A stretch of DNA of 64,000 nt from Amycolatopsis aidingensis (GTDB lineage: Bacteria > Actinomycetota > Actinomycetes > Mycobacteriales > Pseudonocardiaceae): assembly GCF_018885265.1 (NCBI RefSeq), contig NZ_CP076538.1, positions 6,236,001-6,300,000 of the forward strand, read 5' to 3'. The notes beneath the pieces are model-generated. The model saw only the letters and a list, made by a program, of their open reading frames with translations. It was not told where the DNA came from and searched no databases. Positions 7,802-16,547 of this stretch are shown here, piece after piece. Position 1 is the first letter of the stretch, and every line of letters begins with the position of its first letter. The position numbers and the translations under genes were made by a program.

Positions 7802-8244
7802 CGCGTCCGGACCGGTTCGGAGCCGGATGGCAGATCGACGGCCTCCTGCATCAGCCAGTACTCATGGACCGCGCCCCGGTGCACCGACACGCTCAGCACG
7901 AAGTCCGCCTCGTGCACCGCCGTGGTCGCCAGCGTGCGCCATCTGGCCTTGCCAAGCACCACCGCATCCTCGCCGTCCACCAGCAGCCTGCGCACGGTGA
8001 GCCCTTCCAGCCCGAGGGCGCTGAACGTGGCCAGGAAGAACGACTCGACCTCGCGCCGGGTCCGCACCCCGCTGCGCCATTGGGAACTGGCCGGATCCGT
8101 CACCCGCCACTCGACCTGCGGCGCGAACAGCCGGGCAAGTCCCTCCGCGTCCTGCGCACCGAGCCGTGCCAGCAGCAACTGCACGAGCTCGAACGTGGAC
8201 AGCGGTTTGGCGTTCTCATCACGAATATCAGCACACAATCCCAC
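7798..8244 (-). CDS. SnoaL-like / NTF2-fold protein
   Basis: A 148-residue NTF2-like protein. The start is helical (STFELVQLLLARLGAQDAEG), followed by LARLFAPQVEWRV, WRSGVRTRREVESFFLATFS and a run of beta strands ending HRGAVHEYWLMQEAV. The SnoaL-like fold occurs in small cyclases, hydrolases and non-enzymatic ligand binders; no catalytic residue can be assigned. It starts at a GTG (8244) and is translationally coupled to the butyrolactone-receptor-like TetR gene, so it may be the first gene of that regulator's operon and perhaps bind a related small molecule (inference). Confidence 0.7.
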   Translation of the reverse strand: MGLCADIRDENAKPLSTFELVQLLLARLGAQDAEGLARLFAPQVEWRVTDPASSQWRSGVRTRREVESFFLATFSALGLEGLTVRRLLVDGEDAVVLGKARWRTLATTAVHEADFVLSVSVHRGAVHEYWLMQEAVDLPSGSEPVRTR

Positions 8245-8730
8245 GTGACCGATTCTCTCCGCTCGCGTCGCCGCACCCGATTGATCCCGTACCAGATTTG
8301 CACTCTAGCAAGGGCAACAAGAGTCGGTGGCCGGACACCCACCCGCCCGACCTCCACGCAAAGGGCTTTCTACCTGCGAAGATAAGCCGGAGCGAGCAAG
8401 CGGAACGTCCGTTCGGAGCAAAACAGCAGCCGAGCTGGGGCAAGTAAGCGACCAGAAAGATCGGCCATTCGAATGACCCCGTCGAAAAACCCGTAACGAA
8501 TCCGCTCCCGACCCACCGCGGCACAGCACGCGGTGAAAAAACACACACCCACGGCCCGGCAGGGTCCGCATGGCGACCGTCCCGCGCCCCGGGCCAGCGG
8601 CTGGATTGCTGACGTGCCCCGAGTATCACCACTTCGCCACGCCACGAAGACTGTCCAGCCGGCCGAAATGGGTGCATGGTGGGAAAGCGACCGAGAACAT
8701 CCCCACCCAACCGAGGAAGGAGTCACCGCC
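8245..8730. other. 486-base divergent intergenic region without a recognised gene
   Basis: No open frame here has coding character on either strand. It must contain the promoters of the NTF2/TetR operon (leftward) and of the small XRE gene (rightward). Two structures are visible: a near-palindrome CGGAACGTCCGTTCGG (8401-8416, two mismatched positions), a possible operator for the TetR protein, and a hairpin with arms CACCGCG (8514-8520) and CGCGGTG (8529-8535) followed by six A. Confidence 0.45.
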
Positions 8731-9048
8731 GTGCTCGAGGTAAGAGCACACCCTCCCGCCGAGGCCACCGAACCGATCTCCGAGCTAGTTCTGCAGCACA
8801 GGCGGAAACACGGGTTGACCCAGTGCACGTTGGCTGACCGGCTGTCCACCGTATCCGGCAACTACAGTGTGACCAGGGAAGAAGTGTCCCGCTGGGAACG
8901 TGGAAAACGCATTCCCGGCCCCTACTGGCGGTCCTGGCTGAGCCTGGCGCTCGAACTTCCGCGCACCGACCTGGAAAAGGCGGCCGCTGCGCAGCGTCAC
9001 TCCCGCCGGAACGCCCACACCAGTCCGGTACCGCACTACCGGAACTGA
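8731..9048 (+). CDS. Small XRE-family helix-turn-helix protein
   Basis: A 105-residue protein starting at GTG 8731 behind GGAAGGAG. Residues about 20-70 form an XRE helix-turn-helix: LVLQHRRKHGLTQCTLADRL, an inserted loop STVSGNYSVTREEVS, then RWERGKRIPGPYWRSWLSLA. The insertion between the first and second helix-turn-helix halves is like that of actinomycete XRE regulators in which the recognition helix follows V-T-R-E-E-V-S-R-W-E. The C-terminus is basic and probably disordered. It is a single gene closed by a hairpin at 9059. Targets are unknown; the lamin-tail genes downstream are possible. Confidence 0.75.
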   Translation: MLEVRAHPPAEATEPISELVLQHRRKHGLTQCTLADRLSTVSGNYSVTREEVSRWERGKRIPGPYWRSWLSLALELPRTDLEKAAAAQRHSRRNAHTSPVPHYRN

Positions 9049-9058
9049 ACACCGCGGG

Positions 9059-9104
9059 GCGGGATCGCGTCGCAGATCAATTCAGATGATCCACGCGATC
9101 CCGC
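9059..9104. terminator. 12-bp hairpin after the small XRE gene
   Basis: GCGGGATCGCGT (9059-9070) pairs with ACGCGATCCCGC (9093-9104) over a 22-base loop that contains further GATC self-complementarity. It begins 11 bases after the XRE stop. There is no strong T tract, so it is an actinobacterial-style stem terminator or an mRNA-stabilising structure. Confidence 0.6.
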
Positions 9105-9178
9105 GTTGACCCACTCAGACGAAGGTCCTTTCTTCAGGGACAATTGGCCCCGTGCGTGACCGCGCAGGCGGGTTCAGA

Positions 9179-9703
9179 ATGCAGGCCATGAACCTGCTCT
9201 GCAACATACTCGTAACATGCGCGCTGACCACGCCGACCGGCGTCGGCCCAGGTGAGGGCCCCATGAAGATCGACGAGCTACTGCCTGGGCCCGCCGGCTT
9301 CGTGGTGCTGCACAACACCTCCCCCGACCCGGTACACCTGGGTGGGTGGTCGATCCGGAGTTGTTCCGGCACCGGATCGACCGAACTAGCCGTGGTCCCG
9401 GTCGGTAGCTTCGTTCCTGGCGACGGCGACTATGTGGTCACCGGCGGTGGCTTCGCCGGATCAGTCGAGGCGCACCTCGTTGTCGACTCGGTGGCCGGAA
9501 ACGGGCTGATGTTGCTTGATCAAAGCAGGAAACGAGTCGACGGCCTCGGTTTCGCTCCCGACACGCCGTGCCGGGAGAACCGGGCGGCAAGATTGTGCGA
9601 CCACCTTTCCCTCGGCCGGGACGAGAACAGCACCGACACCGATGACAACCTTTCGGACTTCACCTGCCAGGCACCACGTCCTGGTATTACCCCAACCGAA
9701 TGA
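9179..9703 (+). CDS. Secreted lamin-tail-domain-like protein (first of two)
   Basis: About 174 residues. A short hydrophobic segment (NLLCNILVTCALTTPTG) precedes one beta-sandwich domain of lamin-tail type: KIDELLPGPAGFVVLHNTS, VHLGGWSIRSCSGTGSTELA, FVPGDGDYVVTGG, then a C-terminal DTDDNLSDFTC. The first strands and the closing D-T-D-x-N-x-x-DF motif are shared with the gene at 9878, so the two are related. Cysteines in SIRSCSG, DTPCRENRAARLCDH and DFTCQ could form disulphides outside the cell. The start is uncertain (GTG 9152, ATG 9179 or ATG 9188); 9179 follows a GGCGGG. Bacterial lamin-tail domains are usually on exported proteins and bind ligands or nucleic acid; no enzyme activity is implied. 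Confidence 0.65.
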   Translation: MQAMNLLCNILVTCALTTPTGVGPGEGPMKIDELLPGPAGFVVLHNTSPDPVHLGGWSIRSCSGTGSTELAVVPVGSFVPGDGDYVVTGGGFAGSVEAHLVVDSVAGNGLMLLDQSRKRVDGLGFAPDTPCRENRAARLCDHLSLGRDENSTDTDDNLSDFTCQAPRPGITPTE

Positions 9704-9877
9704 GCCACTGACACCGGGCGCATCAACGGATATCCGAACCAGCAAAATGGCCCCTTTTGACCACGACTCCGATCCCGGCAGGATAAATGACGGCGGGCAA
9801 GCGGAAGCCAAAAGCGGTTCCGCATCCCGCAGTCTGATAATAGTATTTCATATCTCTCCGGGAAGGGAGAAAAGGAA

Positions 9878-10510
9878 ATGCGTCGATTTTTGGTCGGTGC
9901 GCTGGCGCTGGGCTTCGCCACCGCCGTCGGGTTCGCGGGCACCGCGAGCGCAGCGCAGGATGAGGTAGCAGCCTCCCGGACGGTCGTGGTGAACGAGGTG
10001 ACCGCCATCGGGCCGAACGGCCAGCTGGACGAGGCCATCGAGATCCGCAACATCACGAACCAGCCGCTGGACATCAGTGACTACGTGATCGAGGTGTACG
10101 ACTCCGTCGGTACCGAGTGGGAGATCCAGGTTGCCGATGGCACCGTCCTGCGGCCCATGGGCAACGTCGGCCAGTTCCTCGTGCTGACCGGCCCGAACTT
10201 CTCCAGCCTGGTCCAGGACGCGACCTACGTGCAGCCGTTCAACCTGCTGAACGTGCAGGGCATCCCGACCACCGGTGGCGTCGCGGTCTACAACTCGCAG
10301 GTCAACGCCGACCAGAACCAGTTCAAGGTCGACGGTGTGGCGTTCTCCTTCGGCGCGAGCCCCGCGCTCGAGGGCCAGCCCGCCATCGCGGAGAACGGGA
10401 CCACCGCTCAGCTCGAGGCCGCCAACGCGCGGAACATCCTGAGCATCGACACCGACAACAACCGGCAGGACTTCTCGCTGCACCAGCGCACCCTGGGTGC
10501 CGTGAACTGA
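9878..10510 (+). CDS. Secreted lamin-tail-domain protein (second of two)
   Basis: A 210-residue secreted protein with a clear signal peptide (MRRFLVGALALGFATAVGFA, cleavage after TASA-A). A single lamin-tail-type beta sandwich follows: VVVNEVTAIGPNGQLDEAIE, IRNITNQPLDISDYVIEVYD, GQFLVLTGPNF and the closing IDTDNNRQDFSLHQRTLG. This is the standard order of lamin-tail strands, in which a V-N-E start is followed by E-I-x-N and D-x-S-x-Y-x-I. The ATG at 9878 follows GGGAAGGGAGAAAAGGAA. It lies 174 bases after its probable paralogue and ends at a strong terminator. It is probably surface-associated or extracellular; ligand unknown. Confidence 0.8.
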   Translation: MRRFLVGALALGFATAVGFAGTASAAQDEVAASRTVVVNEVTAIGPNGQLDEAIEIRNITNQPLDISDYVIEVYDSVGTEWEIQVADGTVLRPMGNVGQFLVLTGPNFSSLVQDATYVQPFNLLNVQGIPTTGGVAVYNSQVNADQNQFKVDGVAFSFGASPALEGQPAIAENGTTAQLEAANARNILSIDTDNNRQDFSLHQRTLGAVN

Positions 10511-10557
10511 TCATCCAGGCAGCACGAACTGGCTGGTTGAACAGCGCGTAGCGAGAG

Positions 10558-10591
10558 CGGGCCCGGGTCACCGAAAGGTGGCCCGGGCCCG
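10558..10591 (+). terminator. Strong hairpin terminator with GAAA loop
   Basis: CGGGCCCGGGTCACC (10558-10572), loop GAAA, GGTGGCCCGGGCCCG (10577-10591): a 15-bp stem with a single T-G wobble, 47 bases after the second lamin-tail gene. It separates that gene from the protease gene. Confidence 0.8.
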
Positions 10592-10715
10592 TCGCCGCGC
10601 TGGCGGGAAGTCGCCATCGGCGACTTTCCGCCCGACGGAACTGTTTCCCCAGATCTGCGGACAGCTCATTCTCGATCACACCCCTGCCCCTGTGATCGAC
10701 GAGAGTGAGGCCGAC

Positions 10716-13700
10716 ATGACCGCACCTCATAACCGGACCGCCCGCAGGCGACTCCGACATTCCCTCCTCGCCTTCGCGCTGCTCGCCACCCAGGCGATCG
10801 TGTACCCCTCGCAGGTCGCGGCGGCGGAGCCGGGCGACCCGCTGGCGGCGGCCTCCCCTGCCGAAGCCGTCCACCGGGTCACCCTGCTGACCGGGGACGA
10901 GATCACCTACACCGAGCACGCGGACGGTACCCGCGCCGCCCGCATCGACGCGGCGCCGCGGACCGGCCGTGCTCCGGTCACCTTCGAGACGGTCACCACC
11001 CCCGACGGTCTCTTCGTCTATCCCTCCGATGCGCTGCCCTACCTCCACGCCGACGTGCTGGACGAGGAGCTGTTCAACCTCACCGCGCTGGTCGACGAGG
11101 GTCTGGCCGACGCAACGGCGAACTCCCTCCCGGTGCTCGCCAGCTACGACCAGGACGGAAGGCTCTCCGCCGAATCCCTGCGGACGCGGGCCGATGACCT
11201 GCCCGCGGCCCGGCCGCACACCGCCGTACGCACCCTCGGCGGGGTCGGCATGCGGGTGGACAAGGCCGAGGCCGAGAAGTTCTGGGCCGCGGTCGCGGCC
11301 GACCCCGGCACGGACGGCGAGCTGCGGCACGGCCTCACCGAACTCGAGCTGGACCGCACCGTGCGGGTCAGCCTGGACCACAGCGCGCGACAGGTCGGCG
11401 CGCCCGCGGCCTGGGACAGCGGGCTGGACGGTAGTGGCACCACGGTGGCCGTGGTGGACACCGGCATCGACGCGGACCATCCGGACCTGGCAGGCCGGGT
11501 CACCGAATCGGCCAACTTCACCTACGAGCAGGACGACACCGACTTGCATGGCCACGGCACGCATGTCGCATCCATCGCCGCGGGCAGCGGGAAGGCCTCC
11601 GGGGGCAGCTACCGGGGTGTCGCCCCCGGTGCCGAGCTGCTGTCGGCCAAGGTCTTCGACCGCTGGGGAACCGGGCCGGCATCCCAGGTCATGGCCGGGA
11701 TGGAATGGGCAGTGGACCGCGGGGCCGATGTGGTCAACCTCAGCCTCGGCGCCGGGATCACCGACGGCACGGACCCGCTGGCCGAACTGGTGAACACCCT
11801 TTCGGCGAAGAACGGCACGCTGTTCGTGGTCGCCGCGGGCAACTCGGGCCCCGGCAACCGGACCGTGACCACTCCCGGCAGCGCCGACGCCGCGCTCACC
11901 GTGGGTGCGGTGGACCGGAACAACGAGCTGGCCTGGTTCAGCAGCAGGGGGCCGCGGCTTACCGATGCCGCGGTCAAACCGGAACTGGTCGCGCCGGGGG
12001 TGGATATCGCCGCCGCCCGCGCGGCGGGAACCTCCGGTGGCGCGCCCATCGGCGAGCATTACACCCGCTGGTCCGGAACCTCCATGGCCACCCCGCATGT
12101 CGCGGGCGCCGCGGCCATTCTCGCCCAGCAGCATCCCGACTGGTCCGGTGCCCGGTTGAAGGACCACCTCGTCTCCACGGCCAAGGACCTGGACCTGCCG
12201 TGGTTCGAGCAGGGCGCCGGGCTGCTGGACGTCGCCCGTGCGACCGGGCAACCGATCAGCGCTCCCGCTTCGGCCAACTTCGGCAGGCACCAGCGCAACG
12301 GCCACGACCTCCCGCGGGTACCGCAGGAGCTCACCTACACCAACACCGGTGACCGGCCGGTCTCGCTGGAGCTGTCCCTCGAGGCCAAGGGCTGGAACGG
12401 CAAACCGGCCCCGGCCGAGACCATGCGGCTGGACGAACGGAACGTCACCATCGCGCCAGGAGCCAGCGCCACCGCCACGGTATCGGTGGACCCGGATATC
12501 GGAGACAGCGGCGTGTACGGCGGCACCGTGGTCGCCACCGCGGCCGACGGCCAGTCCGTGCTCCGCACCCCGATCAGCACCTACAACGCACCCCGGCTGT
12601 TCCCGCTGGACGTGCGGGTGACCGACTCGAAAGGCAAACCCGCCAGCAGGGCCACCGTGACGATCCTCGATGACACCTCCGGCGCGGCGCACGGCAACGA
12701 CCCGTTCCAGGACAGGCTCACCCACCAGGTCGACATGGTGAACGGGGCGGGCAGGGTGCTGCTGCCAGCGGGCACCTACTCCGCGCTGGGCAGGGCCATG
12801 GAATGGAGTGCGACCACCATGCGCTGGTCCGCGCTGAGCAAGTCCGAGGTGGAGGTCAAGGACCCCACGAAGATCCATCTGGACGCCACCGAAGCCGTTC
12901 CGGTACGGGTGACCGGGAACGAACCGCTGGAACAGCTGGACCGCTTCGTCGCGCTGCGCAGGGTGATTCCGGCGCAGGCAGGCAAACCCTCGTTCATGGC
13001 CGAGGTCGCACTCGGCGCCGGAGCACTGGACTGGGAGGTGTTCGCCACCCCCGCCGCGGCCACCGGACGCGGAGCGATCACCCTGCAGGACACGCTCAGC
13101 CTGCGGCCCGCGATGGTGCAGGCGAGCATCCAGGGCCGCCAGCTGCACCCGGAGTACGACGCCACCAGCCTCGCCGAGGGGTGGCCCGGTGAACACGTAC
13201 TGCCGCTGGTGTTCGCCGGAGCGGGCTCGGCCGAGGACCTGACCGGTCTCGACGTGCAGGGCAAGATCGTCGTGGTCGGGCTTCCCGCGCCGCCCGACGA
13301 TGCCGTCGGGGCCGGTCAGGCTTACCAGTCCGCAAGTTCGGTCGCCCGCCACGCCGCGAAGGCAGGCGCCGCGGCCGTGGTGTCCTATGTAGATGCTCCG
13401 GGCGCGCTGCCGCTGAGCGGCCTTTCCGGCTCCGGACTGCCGCATCTCTCGCTCAGCCACGAGGAGGGCGCAGCCCTGCGGGCCGAGCTGGAAAGCGGCG
13501 AGCCGAAGCTGACCGTGCGGGTGCAGCCCCAGCCGGAGCGGATGTACAACCTCAGTTACCTTGAGGAGAACGGCGTCCCGGCCGACCAGGTACGGCAGGT
13601 CGACCATGCCGAACTGATCGCGATCCCGACCACCTATCACGCGGACCGGTCCGGGCTGTCGGCGAAGAAGACCTGGTATGCCTTCCCGACCGGGCTGTGG

Positions 13701-14765
13701 AAGACGCAGTTCCTGCGCGGTACCGACGTTCCGGTCCCCGCGACGCTGACCGAGTACGTCGGACCGGGCAACGACCGCACGGTGTGGCGCCGGTCGGTCA
13801 CCCTCTCCGGGACCGGTGCCAACGGGAGGCCGGCCAAGCTGGCGATGTACCAGCAGAATGTCTACCGTCCCGGCGAGTCCAGCCGCCCGCACGAGCACTG
13901 GTTCCGGGCACCCATGCACAGCACGGCGGTGGAGCTGCAGCCCGACAACCCCGCGCGCTACCCGGATATGGTTGATGGCTGGCGGCAGCTGTGCTCCGGC
14001 TGCCGCGGCGGTGACGGCAATCCGGACCAGTTCCTTCCGCCGCTCCAGTGGGGTGACGGGAATCCAGGGCATTTCGCCAGTCCGTACGGGAACTCCCAGC
14101 ACTTCAATATCACCGAGACGAAACTGTTCCAGGGTGACCGCGAGATCCAGCCGGTGAACCAGGGCGAACCGCTCGCGCTGTTCCCGGTGTACGAGCTGGC
14201 GCCCGACCCGACCCGGTACACCCTGCGCGTACGCGACGTGATGCCGGACCGGCCGGTGGTCGGTGCGGTGAGCACCGCCCTGTTCCGGCACGCCACCCGC
14301 ACCGAAACCGAGTGGAGCTTCACCGCCACCCGGCCGGACGGGACGACGCCGCGTGGCTTCAACTGCTACGGCGGCGGCACGAACTGCTCGTTCCAGCCGC
14401 TGATCCAGCTCGAGCACGACTTCCCGCTGGATCTCGCCAACCAGGCGCCTGCGGACACCCGCTTCACCTTCACCACCTCGGCGGCCTCGCACTCGGAGGC
14501 ACCCGAGGGCAGCCCGGTGATGTGGCTGCGCGTGTCGTACTCCACCGACGGTGGGCAGACCTGGCAACGAGCCACCGCGAACCCGCAGGGCTCCGGTAAG
14601 TGGGCGGTGACCGTCACGCATCCGGAGCTGGCGCAGACCGACGGGTTCGTGTGGCTGCGGTCCGAGGCACGGGACGCCTCGGGGAACACGGTCAGCCAGA
14701 CCATGCAGCGGGCGTACTCGCTGAAGGCCCCGCCGTCCGCGGTGCCGTCAGTCGGCGTCCGGTAG
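10716..14765 (+). CDS. Large secreted subtilisin-family (S8) serine protease with PA domain
   Basis: A 1349-residue exported protease. A signal peptide (LRHSLLAFALLATQAIVYPS) is followed by a propeptide to about residue 220. The S8 domain has the full triad: Asp248 in VAVVDTGID, His280 in HGHGTHVAS and Ser456 in GTSMATPHVAG, with the oxyanion region AAGNSGPGN between them. Beta-rich domains follow, including a protease-associated insert near residue 850-930 (LDVQGKIVVVGL, HAAKAGAAAVVSYVDAP), and a long C-terminal region with cysteine pairs (QLCSGCRGG, FNCYGGGTNC). The ATG at 10716 is behind GAGTGAGG. It overlaps the convergent regulator gene by 18 bases. It probably degrades extracellular protein; substrate unknown. 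Confidence 0.9.
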   Translation: MTAPHNRTARRRLRHSLLAFALLATQAIVYPSQVAAAEPGDPLAAASPAEAVHRVTLLTGDEITYTEHADGTRAARIDAAPRTGRAPVTFETVTTPDGLFVYPSDALPYLHADVLDEELFNLTALVDEGLADATANSLPVLASYDQDGRLSAESLRTRADDLPAARPHTAVRTLGGVGMRVDKAEAEKFWAAVAADPGTDGELRHGLTELELDRTVRVSLDHSARQVGAPAAWDSGLDGSGTTVAVVDTGIDADHPDLAGRVTESANFTYEQDDTDLHGHGTHVASIAAGSGKASGGSYRGVAPGAELLSAKVFDRWGTGPASQVMAGMEWAVDRGADVVNLSLGAGITDGTDPLAELVNTLSAKNGTLFVVAAGNSGPGNRTVTTPGSADAALTVGAVDRNNELAWFSSRGPRLTDAAVKPELVAPGVDIAAARAAGTSGGAPIGEHYTRWSGTSMATPHVAGAAAILAQQHPDWSGARLKDHLVSTAKDLDLPWFEQGAGLLDVARATGQPISAPASANFGRHQRNGHDLPRVPQELTYTNTGDRPVSLELSLEAKGWNGKPAPAETMRLDERNVTIAPGASATATVSVDPDIGDSGVYGGTVVATAADGQSVLRTPISTYNAPRLFPLDVRVTDSKGKPASRATVTILDDTSGAAHGNDPFQDRLTHQVDMVNGAGRVLLPAGTYSALGRAMEWSATTMRWSALSKSEVEVKDPTKIHLDATEAVPVRVTGNEPLEQLDRFVALRRVIPAQAGKPSFMAEVALGAGALDWEVFATPAAATGRGAITLQDTLSLRPAMVQASIQGRQLHPEYDATSLAEGWPGEHVLPLVFAGAGSAEDLTGLDVQGKIVVVGLPAPPDDAVGAGQAYQSASSVARHAAKAGAAAVVSYVDAPGALPLSGLSGSGLPHLSLSHEEGAALRAELESGEPKLTVRVQPQPERMYNLSYLEENGVPADQVRQVDHAELIAIPTTYHADRSGLSAKKTWYAFPTGLWKTQFLRGTDVPVPATLTEYVGPGNDRTVWRRSVTLSGTGANGRPAKLAMYQQNVYRPGESSRPHEHWFRAPMHSTAVELQPDNPARYPDMVDGWRQLCSGCRGGDGNPDQFLPPLQWGDGNPGHFASPYGNSQHFNITETKLFQGDREIQPVNQGEPLALFPVYELAPDPTRYTLRVRDVMPDRPVVGAVSTALFRHATRTETEWSFTATRPDGTTPRGFNCYGGGTNCSFQPLIQLEHDFPLDLANQAPADTRFTFTTSAASHSEAPEGSPVMWLRVSYSTDGGQTWQRATANPQGSGKWAVTVTHPELAQTDGFVWLRSEARDASGNTVSQTMQRAYSLKAPPSAVPSVGVR

Positions 14766-15764
14766 TTCCGAAGCAGGCCGTTCGGCGAGGGGCAGGGTCA
14801 CCCAGCCCCTCGCCGCGGCGTGCAGCCCCGCCTGGAACCGGGTCTCCGCGCCGAGTTCCCGCATCAGCCCGTGCAGCCTGCGCTGGAAGGTGCGGTAGCT
14901 GAGCCCGAGCTGCCGCGCGATGCTGCGGTCCGGCATCCCGGTGGTCAGCAGTGCCAGCAGCCGGGTGTCCTCGGGGGAGAGCGTCCCGGCTTCCATGGCG
15001 TCCTCGTCCGGCAGCGCCAGCGGGACGGCCTCCTGCCAGAGGTTGCCGAACAGTGCGTCCAGCGCGTCCAGCAGCGCCGAAGGGTGCACGATCAGCGCGC
15101 TGTTCAGCGTCGGCGACTCCGACTGCAGCGGGATCAGGCCCAGCCGGTTGTCCGCCAGGATCATCTTGATCGGAGCGTTCGCGACCACCCGCGCCTCCTC
15201 GCCAAGCGACAGCCCGGCCTCCAGGTCAGCGCGCAGGTCGTGTACCTCCAGTGCGCGGCGGTCGTAGATCCCCCGGAACCGCACGCCCCGGCCGAGGAGG
15301 TCGCGTTCCACCGGATGCAGCGCACCGGGAAGATGTGCATATGGCGGCTTGTCGACAAACCGCACCTGCTCCCGTGCGGTGCGCATGACCTGCTCGACCC
15401 GGCTGCCGATGGCCTCGCCGCCGTGCACCACCTCGATCAGCTCGGGTGGATGCCGCCAGCTCGCCGCCTCCCGGTAGCGCTCACCCAGCTGGGCGGCGAC
15501 CTTCCTTGCCTCGGACAGCTCGCGTTCCTGCTGCAGGAACAGCGCTTCCAGGGCCACCTCAGGGGCGACCGCAGCGAAGCTCTCCGGTGGGCCCGGCTGC
15601 CGGACCACCAGTCCCCGCTCCCGCAGGGCACGCAGCACCGGCCGCAGCCGTTGCGGGCTGAGTCCCAGCTCGCTGCCCAGCTCCGCCATCGTCATCGAGT
15701 TGCTTTCGATCAGGGCCTCGTACGCCGCCTGGTCGATCGGGCGGATACCGACGATGCCGAGCAT
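14748..15764 (-). CDS. TrmB/LuxR-type helix-turn-helix regulator next to the protease
   Basis: A 338-residue regulator with a DNA-binding domain at each end. The N-terminal winged helix (residues 12-60) has YEALIESNSMTMAELGSELG and LSPQRLRPVLRALRERGLVV. The middle resembles the TrmB/phospholipase-D-like ligand domain (VMRTAREQVRFVDKPPYA, FRGIYDRRALE). A C-terminal LuxR-type helix-turn-helix (LLTTGMPDRSIARQLGLSYR, TFQRRLHGLMRELGAETRFQ) lies at about 275-320. Such proteins are often coded beside subtilases in actinomycetes. The ATG at 15764 has GAGGGG upstream. Its last 18 bases overlap the 3' end of the protease gene on the other strand, so the two transcripts are complementary at their ends. 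Confidence 0.8.
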   Translation of the reverse strand: MLGIVGIRPIDQAAYEALIESNSMTMAELGSELGLSPQRLRPVLRALRERGLVVRQPGPPESFAAVAPEVALEALFLQQERELSEARKVAAQLGERYREAASWRHPPELIEVVHGGEAIGSRVEQVMRTAREQVRFVDKPPYAHLPGALHPVERDLLGRGVRFRGIYDRRALEVHDLRADLEAGLSLGEEARVVANAPIKMILADNRLGLIPLQSESPTLNSALIVHPSALLDALDALFGNLWQEAVPLALPDEDAMEAGTLSPEDTRLLALLTTGMPDRSIARQLGLSYRTFQRRLHGLMRELGAETRFQAGLHAAARGWVTLPLAERPASELPDAD

Positions 15765-15907
15765 GCCGGTGCCCCTCACACGGTGCCTCCCGTCCCGGTA
15801 TCCGTTTTCTGCTGGTGGTGACCCTCCATTCAACCAGCGAGTACCGCCGCCGGGGAGGGCCTCATCGCACGGGGTTGCGACCCGCCATGACCGGGTATGC
15901 CCAGGAC

Positions 15908-16462
15908 ATGCAGGACCTACCCAAGGCAAGGCCAGCTGCGGCCTGCGCGGCCATGGCTCTCGCCGTGACCGCGTGCGGCAACCCGGCCCCGCTGGAGGAC
16001 GAGCAGCTCGCCACGGTCGGCACCAACGGCTCGGTCGGCCAGGTCGAACTGCGCAATGTGTACGTCCAGCGGCCGCTGGACGGTGCTTACCAGACCGGTG
16101 AGGACGCACGGGTGCTGCTGACGATGGTCAACAGCGCCGAGCGGCCCGACCGGCTCGCCGAGGTGACCAGCGGGTACGCCGAGAAGGCCATGATGCGCTG
16201 GGACCGTAACTGCGACGGCACGGCGGAGCAGGTCGAGGCCATCCCGCTCACGGCGGGCGGCACGGTGCCGGCCCCGGACGGCAAGGCGGTCACCGGGCAC
16301 CTGCCGTACCACGTGGAGCTGGTCTCCTTCGACCGGAAGGTGCGGGCGGGAACCACGGTGCCGGTCACCTTCGCCTTCGAGCGGGCGGGCCAGACCACCC
16401 TGGACGTGAAGGTGCAGCCGGTCCACCCTGCCGACCAGCAGCCCCGCCGGGCGTGCACCTGA
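15908..16462 (+). CDS. Putative lipoprotein, PCu(A)C-like fold
   Basis: A 184-residue exported lipoprotein. The signal sequence KARPAAACAAMALAVTAC ends in a lipobox (V-T-A-C), giving a lipid-anchored protein of about 160 residues. The mature part has VGQVELRNVYVQRP, ARVLLTMVNSAERPDRLAEV and TVPVTFAFERAGQTTLDVKV, the strand order of the PCu(A)C copper-chaperone-like immunoglobulin fold. The His/Met copper ligands of true PCu(A)C proteins are not visible, so copper binding is doubtful. It starts at ATG 15908 (CCAGGAC upstream) or 15887. It is divergent from the HTH regulator and single. Confidence 0.65.
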   Translation: MQDLPKARPAAACAAMALAVTACGNPAPLEDEQLATVGTNGSVGQVELRNVYVQRPLDGAYQTGEDARVLLTMVNSAERPDRLAEVTSGYAEKAMMRWDRNCDGTAEQVEAIPLTAGGTVPAPDGKAVTGHLPYHVELVSFDRKVRAGTTVPVTFAFERAGQTTLDVKVQPVHPADQQPRRACT

Positions 16463-16547
16463 TCATGCCGGCGCCACTCGGCGCGGGGAACGGCCCTCCC
16501 GCCGTTTCGGCCACCGGGCCCGCCGCCCCGCCGCCGAGACTGGAGCC

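Noticed and set aside
8514..8541. Hairpin CACCGCG/CGCGGTG followed by six A as a terminator
   Set aside because: The A tract is on the wrong side for a plus-strand terminator and no gene ends nearby.
9059..9104. Hairpin as an attachment site or element end
   Set aside because: No integrase or transposase nearby and no matching copy elsewhere in the window; a terminator is the simpler reading.
10323..14621. A 1432-codon open frame antisense to the subtilase
   Set aside because: It is Gly/Arg/Pro/Val-rich with no domain motifs, as expected from high third-position GC opposite a real gene whose catalytic triad is intact.
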